Source: Methylophaga thalassica MP (GTDB taxonomy: Bacteria > Pseudomonadota > Gammaproteobacteria > Nitrosococcales > Methylophagaceae). Taken from it: a DNA stretch of 64,000 nucleotides. Both the position numbers and the translations under genes were made by a program. The notes beneath the pieces were generated by a model that was not told the DNA's origin, searched no databases, and worked only from the letters and a program-made list of their open reading frames with translations. Where the stretch lies: NCBI RefSeq assembly GCF_000214595.1, contig NZ_AFIG01000003.1, positions 248,001 to 312,000 on the forward strand. The letters run 5' to 3'. Of this stretch, positions 9,032 through 18,558 are shown piece after piece; the stretch's first letter is position 1; every line of letters begins with the position of its first letter.

Positions 9032-10459
9032 CTAAAACACAATCGTTGTATTGCGACCAAGTTCTTTGGCTCGGTATAGCGCCATATCGGCCCTTTTTAT
9101 GCAGTCATCAACTGCTTCATCTTCATTGTACTCAGTCACACCAAAGCTTGCCGTCACTTGCAGATCATCTAAGCCAAAATCAGTGTCCTCGATCAATCGT
9201 CTCATATGCTCGGCCACAGCCTTAGCTCCATGATTGTTGGTCTCAGGACAGACGATTAAAAATTCTTCGCCACCCCAACGGCCAACGATGTCTGTGTCTC
9301 TCAAATTCTCAGACAACATATCAGCAATTTTTTTTATAACCTTGTCACCAATGACATGACCATAGGTATCATTCACTTTCTTAAAATGGTCAATGTCCAT
9401 AATGATGACCGAAAATTGATGTTGATATCGATGGTAAGTCTGCAATGCTTCCTGAAATGCCTCATGCAGATAGTAACGGTTGGGTAATCCGGTTAACTGG
9501 TCATTTTGTGACATATACACCAGTTTTTTATTAACCGCTTTCAACTCCCTATTATGTCGATGAACAACGCGATAACGATAAAGAGACAAGAGGAGAATGA
9601 TGAATAAACCAGCAAGTAATTTCCATAACAAACTATAGTCAGCATCATATTCCAATTTGACCGATAGCCAATTATTCAAAATCTGTTGGCGTTGGGCTTC
9701 ACTAGTTGCATTGATTGCTTTGTTATAAATCGACAATAACAAAGGAAGGTCTTTACGAATACCAACAGACATATTGTATTGTTCATTAAGCACACCACTG
9801 ATTTTCAGATGAGAAATACCGTGTGCCAGCATTTGATAATTGATACTCGGCACGGTATCAATAAATGCGAACGCCATCCCGCGTTCTACCAGTTTCAGGC
9901 CCTCAACAGCACTACCGGCTTCAATAATATTCAATCCAGGATAATTGTCCCTGATAAGTTTTATGGCAGCGTAGTCTCTAACCATGACAAATTTTTTATC
10001 TTTCACTTGAGACAAGTTAATAATAAATGGAATATCAGGGTGAGTCGCCAACGCAAGTGAATAGGTTATATAGGGTTTAGTAACGGTCAGATAATCGCGT
10101 CTTTCAGGGATATCCTGGGCACTGGATAACACATCACATTTTTTTTGTTGAATAAATTCGAGTGATTGATCCCAGCTGACCGTTTCCACCAGCACTACCG
10201 GCTTACCAATCATGCTTGACCATAATTGGTGAAAACTCGACATGATGCCAGTGTAATGGCCGCTTTTATCAATCCCTTCGTATGGCATCCAATCTGGATC
10301 GGTACAAAGATGAATCTCGTCGATTTTATCAAGGAAAGCTTGTTCTGATACTGTCAGATTAAGTGTTTGTTGAGCAAACGAGGGAGCTTGAACCGAGATA
10401 TAAACACAAAGTAACAGTAAAAACCGTAAGCTCAACTTCATCTTCCTTGATAGCCTCAT
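9032..10459 (-). CDS. Diguanylate cyclase with periplasmic SBP_bac_3-type sensor
   Basis: Makes cyclic di-GMP in response to a periplasmic signal. A signal-like leader (MKLSLRFLLLLCVYISVQAPSFAQ within the first 30 residues) precedes one solute-binding-protein-type domain (about 45-270), then a membrane helix (about 272-293) and a GGDEF domain. The active site is GGEEF near residue 392. An RxxD inhibitory site (RDTD) lies five residues before it, so product feedback is likely. Amino-acid-like ligands are common for this sensor fold, but the ligand here is unknown. A start at the second Met (residue 7) is possible. Confidence 0.92.
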   Translation of the reverse strand: MRLSRKMKLSLRFLLLLCVYISVQAPSFAQQTLNLTVSEQAFLDKIDEIHLCTDPDWMPYEGIDKSGHYTGIMSSFHQLWSSMIGKPVVLVETVSWDQSLEFIQQKKCDVLSSAQDIPERRDYLTVTKPYITYSLALATHPDIPFIINLSQVKDKKFVMVRDYAAIKLIRDNYPGLNIIEAGSAVEGLKLVERGMAFAFIDTVPSINYQMLAHGISHLKISGVLNEQYNMSVGIRKDLPLLLSIYNKAINATSEAQRQQILNNWLSVKLEYDADYSLLWKLLAGLFIILLLSLYRYRVVHRHNRELKAVNKKLVYMSQNDQLTGLPNRYYLHEAFQEALQTYHRYQHQFSVIIMDIDHFKKVNDTYGHVIGDKVIKKIADMLSENLRDTDIVGRWGGEEFLIVCPETNNHGAKAVAEHMRRLIEDTDFGLDDLQVTASFGVTEYNEDEAVDDCIKRADMALYRAKELGRNTTIVF

Positions 10460-10477
10460 ATCACTTATAGCATCGAA

Positions 10478-11248
10478 TCATTCATGGTCACGAATAAAAA
10501 CCCACTCATCTTTTTTCGACATTTCGGCGCTGTAACGATAACCATCCGTGTCAAAATTCTTAATTCTATCAGGATCTTGTATCTGATGTTCAATGATATA
10601 TCGGCTCATCATGCCCCGTGCTTTTTTGGCATAAAAACTGATCATTTTGTATTGGCCATTTTTCCAATCTTTAAATACGGGGGTAATAATTCGAGCAGTC
10701 AGCTTTTTTGCTTCAACAGCTTTGAAATATTCATTTGAGGCCAGGTTAATCAGCACTTCATCCTGCAGCGACTCTTCGGCCTGTAGTGATTCACGAATAT
10801 CACTGCCCCAGAAGGAATAAAGATCTTTACCTTGTGCATTCTCCAGCTTGGTGCCCATTTCAAGACGATATGGCTGAATCAGATCTAACGGTTTTAATAC
10901 GCCATAAAGACCAGACAGAATTCTGAGATGCTTTTGAGCAAATGCCAGTTGTTTTTCGTCAAGTGTCTCAGCCTCTAAACCTATGTAAACATCACCTTTG
11001 AACGCTAAAACGGCTTGTTTAGCATTATCCAAATCAAAAGGGGTATGCCACGACTCGTATCTCGCTACATTCAGTCCGGCTAATTTATCACTGAGTTTCA
11101 TCAGACTGGCAATATCCGCCACATTTAACTTGCGCAATGTATCAATGAGTTGTTTTGACTGCGTCAAAAATCGCGGTTGAGAGTAAGTTTGTGTGATTGG
11201 CGGCGTATCAAAATCAAGAGTTTTCGCCGGTGAAATAACAATCAGCAT
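10478..11248 (-). CDS. yaaA: Peroxide stress protein YaaA (DUF328)
   Basis: 256 residues, close to the E. coli YaaA length, with the conserved N-terminus [13 protein letters not shown] and the conserved [14 protein letters not shown] and FDTDGYRY blocks. In E. coli YaaA lowers free intracellular iron and limits DNA damage during hydrogen peroxide stress. It lies 18 bp upstream of the diguanylate cyclase gene on the same strand and 43 bp downstream of a DUF4389 gene. Confidence 0.93.
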   Translation of the reverse strand: MLIVISPAKTLDFDTPPITQTYSQPRFLTQSKQLIDTLRKLNVADIASLMKLSDKLAGLNVARYESWHTPFDLDNAKQAVLAFKGDVYIGLEAETLDEKQLAFAQKHLRILSGLYGVLKPLDLIQPYRLEMGTKLENAQGKDLYSFWGSDIRESLQAEESLQDEVLINLASNEYFKAVEAKKLTARIITPVFKDWKNGQYKMISFYAKKARGMMSRYIIEHQIQDPDRIKNFDTDGYRYSAEMSKKDEWVFIRDHE

Positions 11249-11291
11249 AAATTTTCCTGCATAAATTCAAAGAATAAAAACGTTAAAGGCT

Positions 11292-11612
11292 TCAATTAAC
11301 ATCGCTATCATTGCGTGTCACATCTCTTAAAAAGCCATCACTCTTCCAGTCACTAAAGGGAAAGGGACGATACTCACTGGTATAAGTTAAAAACGCCACA
11401 ATCCGATAGACATATTGACTCAAATCCGCTGCAAAATCAGCAATATCATGATGTGGTTTACCTGTTATTAGTGCAAACAGTAATTGAACCAATACCACCA
11501 GCCAGACCACCATCATGCTCAAATAAAGAATGATCGCAAACAGAACCATATACAGGATCCGTGTCCATTGATTTTTATCACTCATATTTTGTTTAATTTG
11601 CTCGTTATCCAT
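11292..11612 (-). CDS. DUF4389 membrane protein
   Basis: 106-residue inner-membrane protein. One strongly hydrophobic stretch (about residues 20-52) is followed by a conserved soluble tail with TGKPHHDIADFAADLSQYVYR and YRPFPFSDW, hallmark blocks of DUF4389. The first ATG is favoured over the Met at residue 10 because GGAGAGGGAG lies just upstream. It heads a minus-strand run with yaaA. Function unknown. Confidence 0.8.
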   Translation of the reverse strand: MDNEQIKQNMSDKNQWTRILYMVLFAIILYLSMMVVWLVVLVQLLFALITGKPHHDIADFAADLSQYVYRIVAFLTYTSEYRPFPFSDWKSDGFLRDVTRNDSDVN

Positions 11613-11759
11613 GCTCCCTCTCCTGAAATTATTCCAGAGACAACTTTATCACTTCCCTCTTTATATGAGTAAGAACATTGAAGGTCTATGACAGAAACTA
11701 GAGCTTAACTGTGATTTATGGGAAACTTGTTCGATTGTAGAGCACATAGACATATCGAC

Positions 11760-12284
11760 ATGAAAACACGCTTTGAGCCATTCATTTCCGTCATTGAAAA
11801 TTTTATCGACCTGACTGGTCGAGCAGTATCATGGCTGATACTGGCCATGGTGTTACTCATTTGTTATGACGTAGCTATGCGCTATTTATTCAACTATGGT
11901 TCTGTCGCCTTGCAGGAACTGGAATGGCATTTATTTGCGCTGGTTTTTCTGCTCGGTGGAGCTTATACCCTTCGGCATGACGCACATGTCCGAGTTGATA
12001 TTTTCTATCAAAGCCGGTTCGTTTCTGATTTAGGACGCGCCTGGATCTCTCTGTTAGGCACGCTCTTCTTTTTATTCCCGTTTTGCATGATGATTGTATT
12101 AACTGCCTGGCCATTTGCTGAAAATGCATTTTATTACAATGAAGGCTCACCTGACCCCGGCGGTCTGCCTTATCGCTTCATTCTCAAAGGAGCGATTTTA
12201 GTCGCCTTTGCACTTATTATGCTGCAAGGTATAGCTGACATACTTAAGAATCTGAAAATTATCTGCAATAAGGAGTCCAAATAA
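11760..12284 (+). CDS. dctQ: TRAP transporter small permease (DctQ family)
   Basis: Small membrane subunit of a tripartite ATP-independent transporter for organic acids or similar anionic solutes. Four membrane helices fit the family, and LQELEWHLFALVFLLGGAYTL plus the HVRVDIFY block are DctQ signatures. An ATG at 11718 would add 14 residues, but the ATG at 11760 gives the more usual N-terminus; neither has a good ribosome site. It overlaps the large permease gene by one base (TAATG). No DctP binding protein is next to it. Confidence 0.88.
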   Translation: MKTRFEPFISVIENFIDLTGRAVSWLILAMVLLICYDVAMRYLFNYGSVALQELEWHLFALVFLLGGAYTLRHDAHVRVDIFYQSRFVSDLGRAWISLLGTLFFLFPFCMMIVLTAWPFAENAFYYNEGSPDPGGLPYRFILKGAILVAFALIMLQGIADILKNLKIICNKESK

Positions 12285-13591
12285 TGGAGTATTTGGCTCT
12301 GGCCATGTTTCTGGTGTTGTTTTTACTGCTGTTAATCGGTTATCCCGTCGCCTTTACATTAGGTGCTATCGCGCTTGGTTTTGGCAGTATATTTTTAGGT
12401 TTCGAGTTTTTTAGTCTGTTACCGCTGCGTATTTGGGGGGTGATGACAAACTTCACTTTGCTTGCCGTGCCGCTTTTTGTGTTTATGGGAGTAATTCTCG
12501 AAAAGTCTGGGATAGCAGAAGAACTGCTTGATACCATGGGTCGCTTGTTTGGCAATCTGCGAGGCGGGCTGGCTATTTCAGTGGTTGTTGTGGGTGCGCT
12601 TCTCGCTGCAACAACCGGTGTGGTTGGTGCTTCTGTAGTCACAATGACGGTGATTGCCTTACCGTCTATGCTAAAACGTGGCTATTCACCTGCTTTAGCC
12701 AGTGGCACCATTGCCGCTTCTGGCACATTAGGCCAAATCATTCCACCTAGTATTATTCTGATTTTATTAGGTGATGTAGTCGGTGTACCTGAAGGCGAAT
12801 TGTTTATGGCAGCCGCGGTACCAGGCACCTTATTAATTCTTGCCTATATTCTTTATGTCATCTGGACCGCCTGGCGACATCCGGAAGCCGCACCAGCAAT
12901 CACTAATTCGGCCGATGATTCTACGCATTTAGTTTTTAGTGTCATTAAAAGTCTCGTACCACCGATGTTATTAATTCTCGCGGTATTAGGTTCTATTTTC
13001 TTTGGTATCGCGTCTCCAACAGAGTCAGCTGCTGTTGGCGCTCTGGGTGCGATTCTACTTGCTGCTATTCACCGACGGATGAACCTAGCGAATTTACGTG
13101 AAGCACTTCAACGTACAACCCGATTAACCAGTATGGTATTTATTATCTTTATCGGCGCCACCGCATTCGGCCTGGTTTTTGTTGGTATGGGTGGTGATAA
13201 ACTGATTCTGGATTTATTTACAGGCTTACCGGGAGGAAAGTGGACATTTCTGGTACTCAGTATGTTACTGATTTTCTTCTTAGGCTTTTTCCTGGATTTC
13301 ATCGAAATTTGTTTCATTGTTGTACCAGTGATTGCTCCGGTAGCCATTCATATGGGTATCGATCCATTATGGTTTGCTTTATTGATAGCCTTAAACCTGC
13401 AAACCTCATTTTTAACGCCACCTTTTGGCTTTTCACTATTTTATCTAAAAGCCAGTGCGCCTCCTTCCTTAAAACTGGAGTCAATCTACCGAGGCATTGT
13501 GCCTTTTGTAGCAATACAAATTGTGGTTTTGGGTTTAATCATCGCTTTTCCACAAATTAGCCTCTGGTTGCCCGAGCTCATGTCCAAATAA
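12284..13591 (+). CDS. dctM: TRAP transporter large permease (DctM family)
   Basis: 435-residue transport subunit with about 12 membrane helices. Glycine-rich family blocks are visible: GYPVAFTLGAIALGFG, GVVGASVVTMTVIALPSM and SGTLGQIIPPSIILILLG. An AAGGAG site (12270-12275) lies 8 bp upstream of the ATG, and the start overlaps the dctQ stop. A mannitol/chloroaromatic-type (DctM of FcbT3/YiaN-like) assignment cannot be refined further. Without a neighbouring DctP the substrate is unknown. Confidence 0.92.
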   Translation: MEYLALAMFLVLFLLLLIGYPVAFTLGAIALGFGSIFLGFEFFSLLPLRIWGVMTNFTLLAVPLFVFMGVILEKSGIAEELLDTMGRLFGNLRGGLAISVVVVGALLAATTGVVGASVVTMTVIALPSMLKRGYSPALASGTIAASGTLGQIIPPSIILILLGDVVGVPEGELFMAAAVPGTLLILAYILYVIWTAWRHPEAAPAITNSADDSTHLVFSVIKSLVPPMLLILAVLGSIFFGIASPTESAAVGALGAILLAAIHRRMNLANLREALQRTTRLTSMVFIIFIGATAFGLVFVGMGGDKLILDLFTGLPGGKWTFLVLSMLLIFFLGFFLDFIEICFIVVPVIAPVAIHMGIDPLWFALLIALNLQTSFLTPPFGFSLFYLKASAPPSLKLESIYRGIVPFVAIQIVVLGLIIAFPQISLWLPELMSK

Positions 13592-13601
13592 GAGGCCTGT
13601 T

Positions 13602-13632
13602 GCAGAGCTGGAGTTTTCATCTCCATCTCTGC
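13602..13632 (+). terminator. Long hairpin after the TRAP genes, without a T-run
   Basis: GCAGAGCTGGAG (13602-13613) pairs with CTCCATCTCTGC (13621-13632) with one mismatch in 12 and a 7-base loop. It lies 10 bp after dctM. No T-tract follows, so it is a weak terminator candidate or a mRNA 3'-end stabiliser. Confidence 0.4.
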
Positions 13633-13691
13633 ACCGGCTTACGTTAACGGACTAAATCTTACTCAACAGCCACTGGATATCGTGATTTAAA

Positions 13692-13720
13692 TTGTAAAGT
13701 TTCATTAAAAAACCTATTCT
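13692..13720 (+). promoter_or_regulatory. Putative sigma70 promoter of the siderophore receptor
   Basis: TTGTAA (13692-13697) and TATTCT (13715-13720) are separated by 17 bp, each matching 4 of 6 consensus positions. The Fur box begins 5 bp after the -10 element, where the transcript start is expected. Confidence 0.45.
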
Positions 13721-13725
13721 ATATC

Positions 13726-13744
13726 GTTAATGATAACCATTAAC
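13726..13744. promoter_or_regulatory. Fur box upstream of the TonB-dependent receptor
   Basis: GTTAATGATAACCATTAAC is a 19-bp sequence with perfect 7-bp inverted arms. It matches 16 of 19 bases of the standard Fur consensus (GATAATGATAATCATTATC). It ends 12 bp before the receptor start codon and overlaps the expected transcription start, so iron-bound Fur would repress the gene. Confidence 0.8.
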
Positions 13745-13756
13745 ATTTAGATTAAA

Positions 13757-15898
13757 ATGAAACCAATTACTCCCTTTCTTTGCTTGAGCTGTAGCTTATT
13801 ATCTTTTCAATCGGTGATGGCCGAAGATAATTCAGCCTCTTTATCCACCCTCGTCGTCACCGGTCAACAAACACCCTATATCCGACTCTCCGAAACAGCG
13901 ACCAAAACCGATCAGGATTTATTAGACACACCGTTTAGCGTAAATATTGTTAACCAGAACTTTATTCAGGATTTGCAAGCTGAAACGCTAGCTGATGTCT
14001 ATCCCTATATTGTCGGACTAAGTCAATCAGGCACCAATGCCAATAGTTTTACCTTACGAGGTTTATCTTCGAGCTTACAGAATGTGCAGATTGATGGCTT
14101 ACCGGGCCTTGCCTCACGCTTCGGTTCTCCCTCTACAGCCAATATTGAACGCGTCGAAGTACTTAAGGGACCGGCTTCTGTACTTTATGGTTTGATGGAA
14201 CCGGGTGGCCTTGTCAATATCGTCACTAAAAAACCACAGGCAGAGGCACAAACCAGCCTTAGCTTTAGTGGTCGCAGTTATGCATCAAGTGACTCAGGGT
14301 TTGGTTCTGATGTCGGCGGCACGTTTACCTATGACTCTACTGGTGCACTCACTGAGGATAAAGATTTACTCTACCGTTTTATTGGCAGTGTCGAAAATAT
14401 AGATTCCTTCCGTGATGGCGTCAATGATAATAATCTCTATCTCTACCCCACTCTTTCTTATCAGATTAATCCGGATATGAATGCCACTATTGGCATGGAA
14501 TATATTCGTGAACGTCGTGATGCCGATGATGGCCTGGTCGCCGTCAATAACGATATTACTCAAACGGCTTCATTGTCGACTCGCTATCAAAGAGACGGTG
14601 ATTCGGATAATGATGACGGATTAACGTTATTTGGTCGACTGGAAAACCAGATTAATGACAGCACCGTATTCCGCCTGAATCTGAGAAGTGTTTATCACGA
14701 AGATGAGCGCGAACTCTATGAAAATAATGCCGTGATAGATGCCACGAACATTGTGGACTCAACCTTGAGAAGACGTGACCGTTATCAGGTTAATAAACGC
14801 CAATATCATTTCTTTGATGCCAACTTATCTCATAAGTTTGAAACTGGTGAGTTATTCCATAACACCCTTATTGGTATCAATGGCGGTTTTGAACGTGCTG
14901 ATTTTGACAGAAAACGTTTTGGTCCAACAAACCGTATTACACCTAACTTGAATGTGTTTAATCCCACATCAGACAGTGGAACCCCTCTCGCACAAGATTC
15001 CGGCAATCACCGGATTACCGATAATTACAATCTGGGTTTGTACGCTCAGGATACGGTAGATCTGAATGATTATATCTCTGTGATGCTTGGTGGACGCTTT
15101 GATACACAGCGAACACGTTTTGTGGAGAAAAATGTCGGTAAGGACGATGAATTTCAGAAACAAAATACCAAAAAATTCTTGCCTCAAGCTGCCCTTGTTT
15201 TCAGAGCAACAGATGAAATCTCGCTCTACTTAAGTCATTCTGAATCATTTAATCCCAACAGCATTGAAAGTAGAAATGCCGATGGTAAAAGCTTTGATCC
15301 AGAGTTAGGTAAACAAAATGAGTTTGGTATTAAAGCGGCTTTATTCGATGACAAACTCAACTTCACCGCATCCAGTTTTAAAATCATCAAAACCAATATT
15401 ACGGAAAAAGATAGCGTTACTGATGAAAACCGATTAGTAGGTGAACTGGAAAGCAAAGGCACAGAATTTGAAATACAAGCACTGCCCATCGAAAACTGGC
15501 AGATTCGTGTCGGTTACGCCAATGTTGACTCGTTCATCTCTCATAGCCTTGATAGCGAGACAGTAGGTAACAGAAATGCGTTTGCTCCCAAACATAATGG
15601 CTTTATCTGGACGCGCTATAACGTCCCGCAACCTGTCTGGGGTGGAAAAGTCGGCACCTCATTGGGACTAAACTATCAATCCTCGCAGTACACCAGCTCG
15701 GATAAAGAAAAACGCGTTGAACTGCCAAGCCATACACGCGTCGATCTCGGCTTTTATTACGATATCAAACAGTATCGTTTTGCACTGAATATCGAAAACC
15801 TGTTTGATGAAACCTATTACACGGGTGGCTCTAACGATAGTAAAATTTATCCAGGTGATCCGCGCTTAATCACCATGTCATTTAAAACTACTTTATAA
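13757..15898 (+). CDS. TonB-dependent siderophore receptor
   Basis: 713-residue outer-membrane receptor for ferric siderophores. A signal peptide (about 1-22, ending VMA) is followed by a TonB-box-like STLVVTG, then a plug domain (about 45-155 with TLRGLSSSLQNVQIDGLPG and VEVLKGPASVLYG) and a 22-strand barrel ending in FALNIENLFDETYYTGG and a C-terminal TL. The plug and barrel pattern is of the FhuA/FpvA/FoxA type, so a hydroxamate or related siderophore is plausible but not shown. A Fur box directly upstream supports iron control. No siderophore synthesis or ABC uptake genes are nearby. Confidence 0.93.
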   Translation: MKPITPFLCLSCSLLSFQSVMAEDNSASLSTLVVTGQQTPYIRLSETATKTDQDLLDTPFSVNIVNQNFIQDLQAETLADVYPYIVGLSQSGTNANSFTLRGLSSSLQNVQIDGLPGLASRFGSPSTANIERVEVLKGPASVLYGLMEPGGLVNIVTKKPQAEAQTSLSFSGRSYASSDSGFGSDVGGTFTYDSTGALTEDKDLLYRFIGSVENIDSFRDGVNDNNLYLYPTLSYQINPDMNATIGMEYIRERRDADDGLVAVNNDITQTASLSTRYQRDGDSDNDDGLTLFGRLENQINDSTVFRLNLRSVYHEDERELYENNAVIDATNIVDSTLRRRDRYQVNKRQYHFFDANLSHKFETGELFHNTLIGINGGFERADFDRKRFGPTNRITPNLNVFNPTSDSGTPLAQDSGNHRITDNYNLGLYAQDTVDLNDYISVMLGGRFDTQRTRFVEKNVGKDDEFQKQNTKKFLPQAALVFRATDEISLYLSHSESFNPNSIESRNADGKSFDPELGKQNEFGIKAALFDDKLNFTASSFKIIKTNITEKDSVTDENRLVGELESKGTEFEIQALPIENWQIRVGYANVDSFISHSLDSETVGNRNAFAPKHNGFIWTRYNVPQPVWGGKVGTSLGLNYQSSQYTSSDKEKRVELPSHTRVDLGFYYDIKQYRFALNIENLFDETYYTGGSNDSKIYPGDPRLITMSFKTTL

Positions 15899-15913
15899 AG
15901 ATAATCCTGAACG

Positions 15914-15955
15914 GCCTAAACAGGTTTGAGTTAAAGACTCCAAATCTGTTTAGGC
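15914..15955. terminator. Hairpin between convergent receptor and PAS-GGDEF genes
   Basis: GCCTAAACAG (15914-15923) and CTGTTTAGGC (15946-15955) are perfect 10-bp inverted arms, with further partial pairing inside. The right arm overlaps the stop codon of the minus-strand GGDEF gene. T-runs are absent on both sides, so efficiency is uncertain; it is placed to act in both directions. Confidence 0.55.
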
Positions 15956-16930
15956 TGCCTTGATACAATTACGGCCTGACTCTTTCGCACGATATAAGGC
16001 CTGGTCCACTTGTTCGACAAAATCGACAAGCTGATCGTGAGGACCTGGAACAATCGTACCGATGCCGATACTGATGGTCAGCAGCTGTGAAACCTCAGAT
16101 TGCTGATGGCTAATTTGTAATTTCATCATTAATTGCTGGCAGCGCTCAGCGATTTTTACTGCAGCAGGATTATCAGTCTCCGGCAATAACATCACAAATT
16201 CCTCACCACCAAATCGGGCAAAAAAATCTCTGGATCGCGTAGCAGCTGAAGTGAGCGTCTGGGCAACCTGTTTTAAACAATCATCGCCCTGAATATGGCC
16301 ATAACAATCGTTATATTGTTTGAAAAAATCAATATCCATTACCAGCAGAGACAGGGGTTGCTGGTGACGTTTAGCCGTCATCCATTCTTCTTCTAACACT
16401 TTGTCCAACATTCGTCGGTTAGGTATACCGGTCAGACCATCTTTAAAGGACAGTTCTTCCAGCTCTTTTTGCAAATCCAGCAATTTTTGTTCGGTTTCTT
16501 TTCGTTCAGTAATATCAAACATAAAACCAATCAAAGCTTCGACTTCACCCTGCTCATCTCTGACCACATGAACAACATCACGAATCCACACATAATGCCC
16601 ATCTTTGGTCATTGCCCGATAATCGGCTTCATGATCAACACCGGCTTTTGACTGTGCAACACAGAAATCGACCACCCATTGTTGATCTTCAGGATGCATT
16701 CTTTCAGCCCACTCATTGACCGTTTGCCAGCTTTCTGGCGACCAGCCTAATAACTTCTCTATTTGTGGTCCGATGTAGGAAAAACGCATAGTTTTCCAGT
16801 CAATACGCCAGGGAATAGCTTTTGTAGATTCCAATAATGTTTTATAAACATCATTATTCTGGGTAATAGAAGTATCCATATCGCCCATAGGTATGATCCT
16901 TTTATCAAAACTCACTAATAAACTCATCAC
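15950..16930 (-). CDS. PAS-GGDEF diguanylate cyclase
   Basis: Cytoplasmic cyclic di-GMP synthase of 326 residues, without membrane segments. A PAS fold with its PAC tail (about 30-145, ending VEALIGFMFDITERK) precedes a short coiled-coil linker and a GGDEF domain (about 160-326). The active site is GGEEF near residue 239, and RSRD five residues before it is an inhibitory I-site. It may start at the first Met or at Met15 or Met18; the N-terminus before the PAS domain is not informative. The gene lies 18 bp upstream of nothing but epmA on its own 5' side, and is convergent with the receptor gene. Confidence 0.9.
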   Translation of the reverse strand: MMSLLVSFDKRIIPMGDMDTSITQNNDVYKTLLESTKAIPWRIDWKTMRFSYIGPQIEKLLGWSPESWQTVNEWAERMHPEDQQWVVDFCVAQSKAGVDHEADYRAMTKDGHYVWIRDVVHVVRDEQGEVEALIGFMFDITERKETEQKLLDLQKELEELSFKDGLTGIPNRRMLDKVLEEEWMTAKRHQQPLSLLVMDIDFFKQYNDCYGHIQGDDCLKQVAQTLTSAATRSRDFFARFGGEEFVMLLPETDNPAAVKIAERCQQLMMKLQISHQQSEVSQLLTISIGIGTIVPGPHDQLVDFVEQVDQALYRAKESGRNCIKAA

Positions 16931-16948
16931 CCAAGAAAATGTCGGGCA

Positions 16949-17929
16949 TTAACTCTGCTCAAACCTAAAGCTGCTGACGGCATTTATATCATTTACACCG
17001 AGATTTAACATCAATAGTCTATCGACACCGATAGCCACACCAGTACAAGCAGGTAACCCTGCATTGACGGCCGCAATTAAATGCTGATCCATTGGCATCA
17101 TAGCTTTACCTTGTCGCTGACGGATAAGATTATCTTTGGCAAACCGCTGACTCAGTTCGTTAGCATCCAGGCATTCGTCATAGCCATTCGCCAGTTCAAG
17201 TCCTCGCGCATAGACTTCAAATCTGGCGGCCACTACTGCTCCATCATCTGACCGATGTAACTTTGCTAATTGTGCCTGTGAGGCAGGAAAATCATAAATA
17301 ATATAGGGCTGACCCGACAAGGCTAATTGTGGTTCGATCAGTTCACTCATCAACAGTTCCAGCCAACCATCTTTGTCAGCTTGCCAGTCATCAGGCAGAC
17401 TCGTTATTTTGCATATAGCAAACTGTTTGAGTTGCTGTTCACTCACATCACTCACGTCAATAGCGAGATACTGAGAAAACACCTGTTGGTAGCTCAATTT
17501 AACCGCAGCCGGTAAGCCCACGACACTTTGTAATAAATCATCGACTTCAGCCATCAGCTGGTGATAATTCAGACTAGGACGATACCATTCCAGCATCGTA
17601 AATTCTGGAGAGTGGTGTCGGCCCTGTTCACCATTACGGAACACTTTTGCTATTTGATAGATATCCCCCAAACCAGCAGCTAACAGCCGTTTCATCGCAA
17701 ATTCAGGTGAAGTATGTAAATAACATGAGGTTTTCTGTCCACCAGCGGCAATATATTCCGTAGTGAAACTATCAAGGTACGGTGCGGTAGGCGCCGCATG
17801 AGACAGAATGGGCGTATCGACTTCCAGCACATCTCGCTGATAAAAAAAACGACGGATCTCAGTCAGAAACTGAGCCCGTCGCTTTAAATGATCCAGACTT
17901 GCAGAAGGTTGCCAGTCTTTATCGTACAT
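16949..17929 (-). CDS. epmA: Elongation factor P (R)-beta-lysine ligase EpmA
   Basis: Class II lysyl-tRNA-synthetase paralogue that attaches (R)-beta-lysine to EF-P and not to tRNA. 326 residues, the normal length, and it lacks the tRNA anticodon-binding domain. Class II motifs are visible: LTEIRRFFYQRDVLEVDTPIL near the N-terminus, FRNGEQGRHHSPEFTMLEWYRP (about 97-118), and the C-terminal GVAIGVDRLLML. It follows efp by 8 bp on the same strand, and epmB is divergent just beyond efp, which makes the assignment secure. Confidence 0.95.
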   Translation of the reverse strand: MYDKDWQPSASLDHLKRRAQFLTEIRRFFYQRDVLEVDTPILSHAAPTAPYLDSFTTEYIAAGGQKTSCYLHTSPEFAMKRLLAAGLGDIYQIAKVFRNGEQGRHHSPEFTMLEWYRPSLNYHQLMAEVDDLLQSVVGLPAAVKLSYQQVFSQYLAIDVSDVSEQQLKQFAICKITSLPDDWQADKDGWLELLMSELIEPQLALSGQPYIIYDFPASQAQLAKLHRSDDGAVVAARFEVYARGLELANGYDECLDANELSQRFAKDNLIRQRQGKAMMPMDQHLIAAVNAGLPACTGVAIGVDRLLMLNLGVNDINAVSSFRFEQS

Positions 17930-17937
17930 ATGAGGAT

Positions 17938-18507
17938 TTAGTCTTTTGCGCGTTCAACATAGGATGAAGAGCGAGTATCGACTCTGAGGACTTCACCAAT
18001 TTCAATAAATAATGGCACACGAACAACCGCACCTGTTTCCAGTGTAGCGGGTTTACCACCACCGCCTGAAGTATCGCCACGTACACCTGGATCGGTTTCA
18101 ACCACAGCGAGATTAACGAAGTTAGGCGGTGTCACTAACAAAGGCGTGCCGTTCCATAATGTCACGGTGTAAACATATTGTTCTTTCAGCCAGTCTTTAC
18201 TTTCACTGATGGCGTTGGCGTCGGCACCATATTGTTCAAATGAGGTTGGATCCATGAAATACCAAAACTCACCATCGGTGTATGAATATTCCAAATCGAC
18301 TTCAATAACGTCAGCGCTTTCTACTGTATCGCCAGACTTGAACGTCCGCTCATTCACTCGGCCAGTTTTCAAGTTACGGAACTTAACACGATTAAATGCT
18401 TGGCCTTTACCCGGTTTAACAAATTCGTTTTCAATGATGCTGCATGGATCACCATCAAGCATAAACTTCAGGCCGGATTTGAATTCATTTGTACTATAAC
18501 TTGCCAT
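17938..18507 (-). CDS. efp: Elongation factor P
   Basis: Relieves ribosome stalling at polyproline stretches. The correct start is the ATG at 18507, giving 189 residues beginning [21 protein letters not shown] lies just upstream. The frame is open further upstream into the epmB promoter region, but that extension is not part of the protein. The KOW, OB and C-terminal domains are complete. Lys34 in VKPGKGQAF is the residue that EpmA modifies with beta-lysine, so this EF-P belongs to the EpmAB-type branch and not the Arg-rhamnose type. Confidence 0.97.
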   Translation of the reverse strand: MASYSTNEFKSGLKFMLDGDPCSIIENEFVKPGKGQAFNRVKFRNLKTGRVNERTFKSGDTVESADVIEVDLEYSYTDGEFWYFMDPTSFEQYGADANAISESKDWLKEQYVYTVTLWNGTPLLVTPPNFVNLAVVETDPGVRGDTSGGGGKPATLETGAVVRVPLFIEIGEVLRVDTRSSSYVERAKD

Positions 18508-18558
18508 CTTAACCTCTTTTAGGGGACGATCTTCGCTTGCTTCAAAATAAAAGCCACT

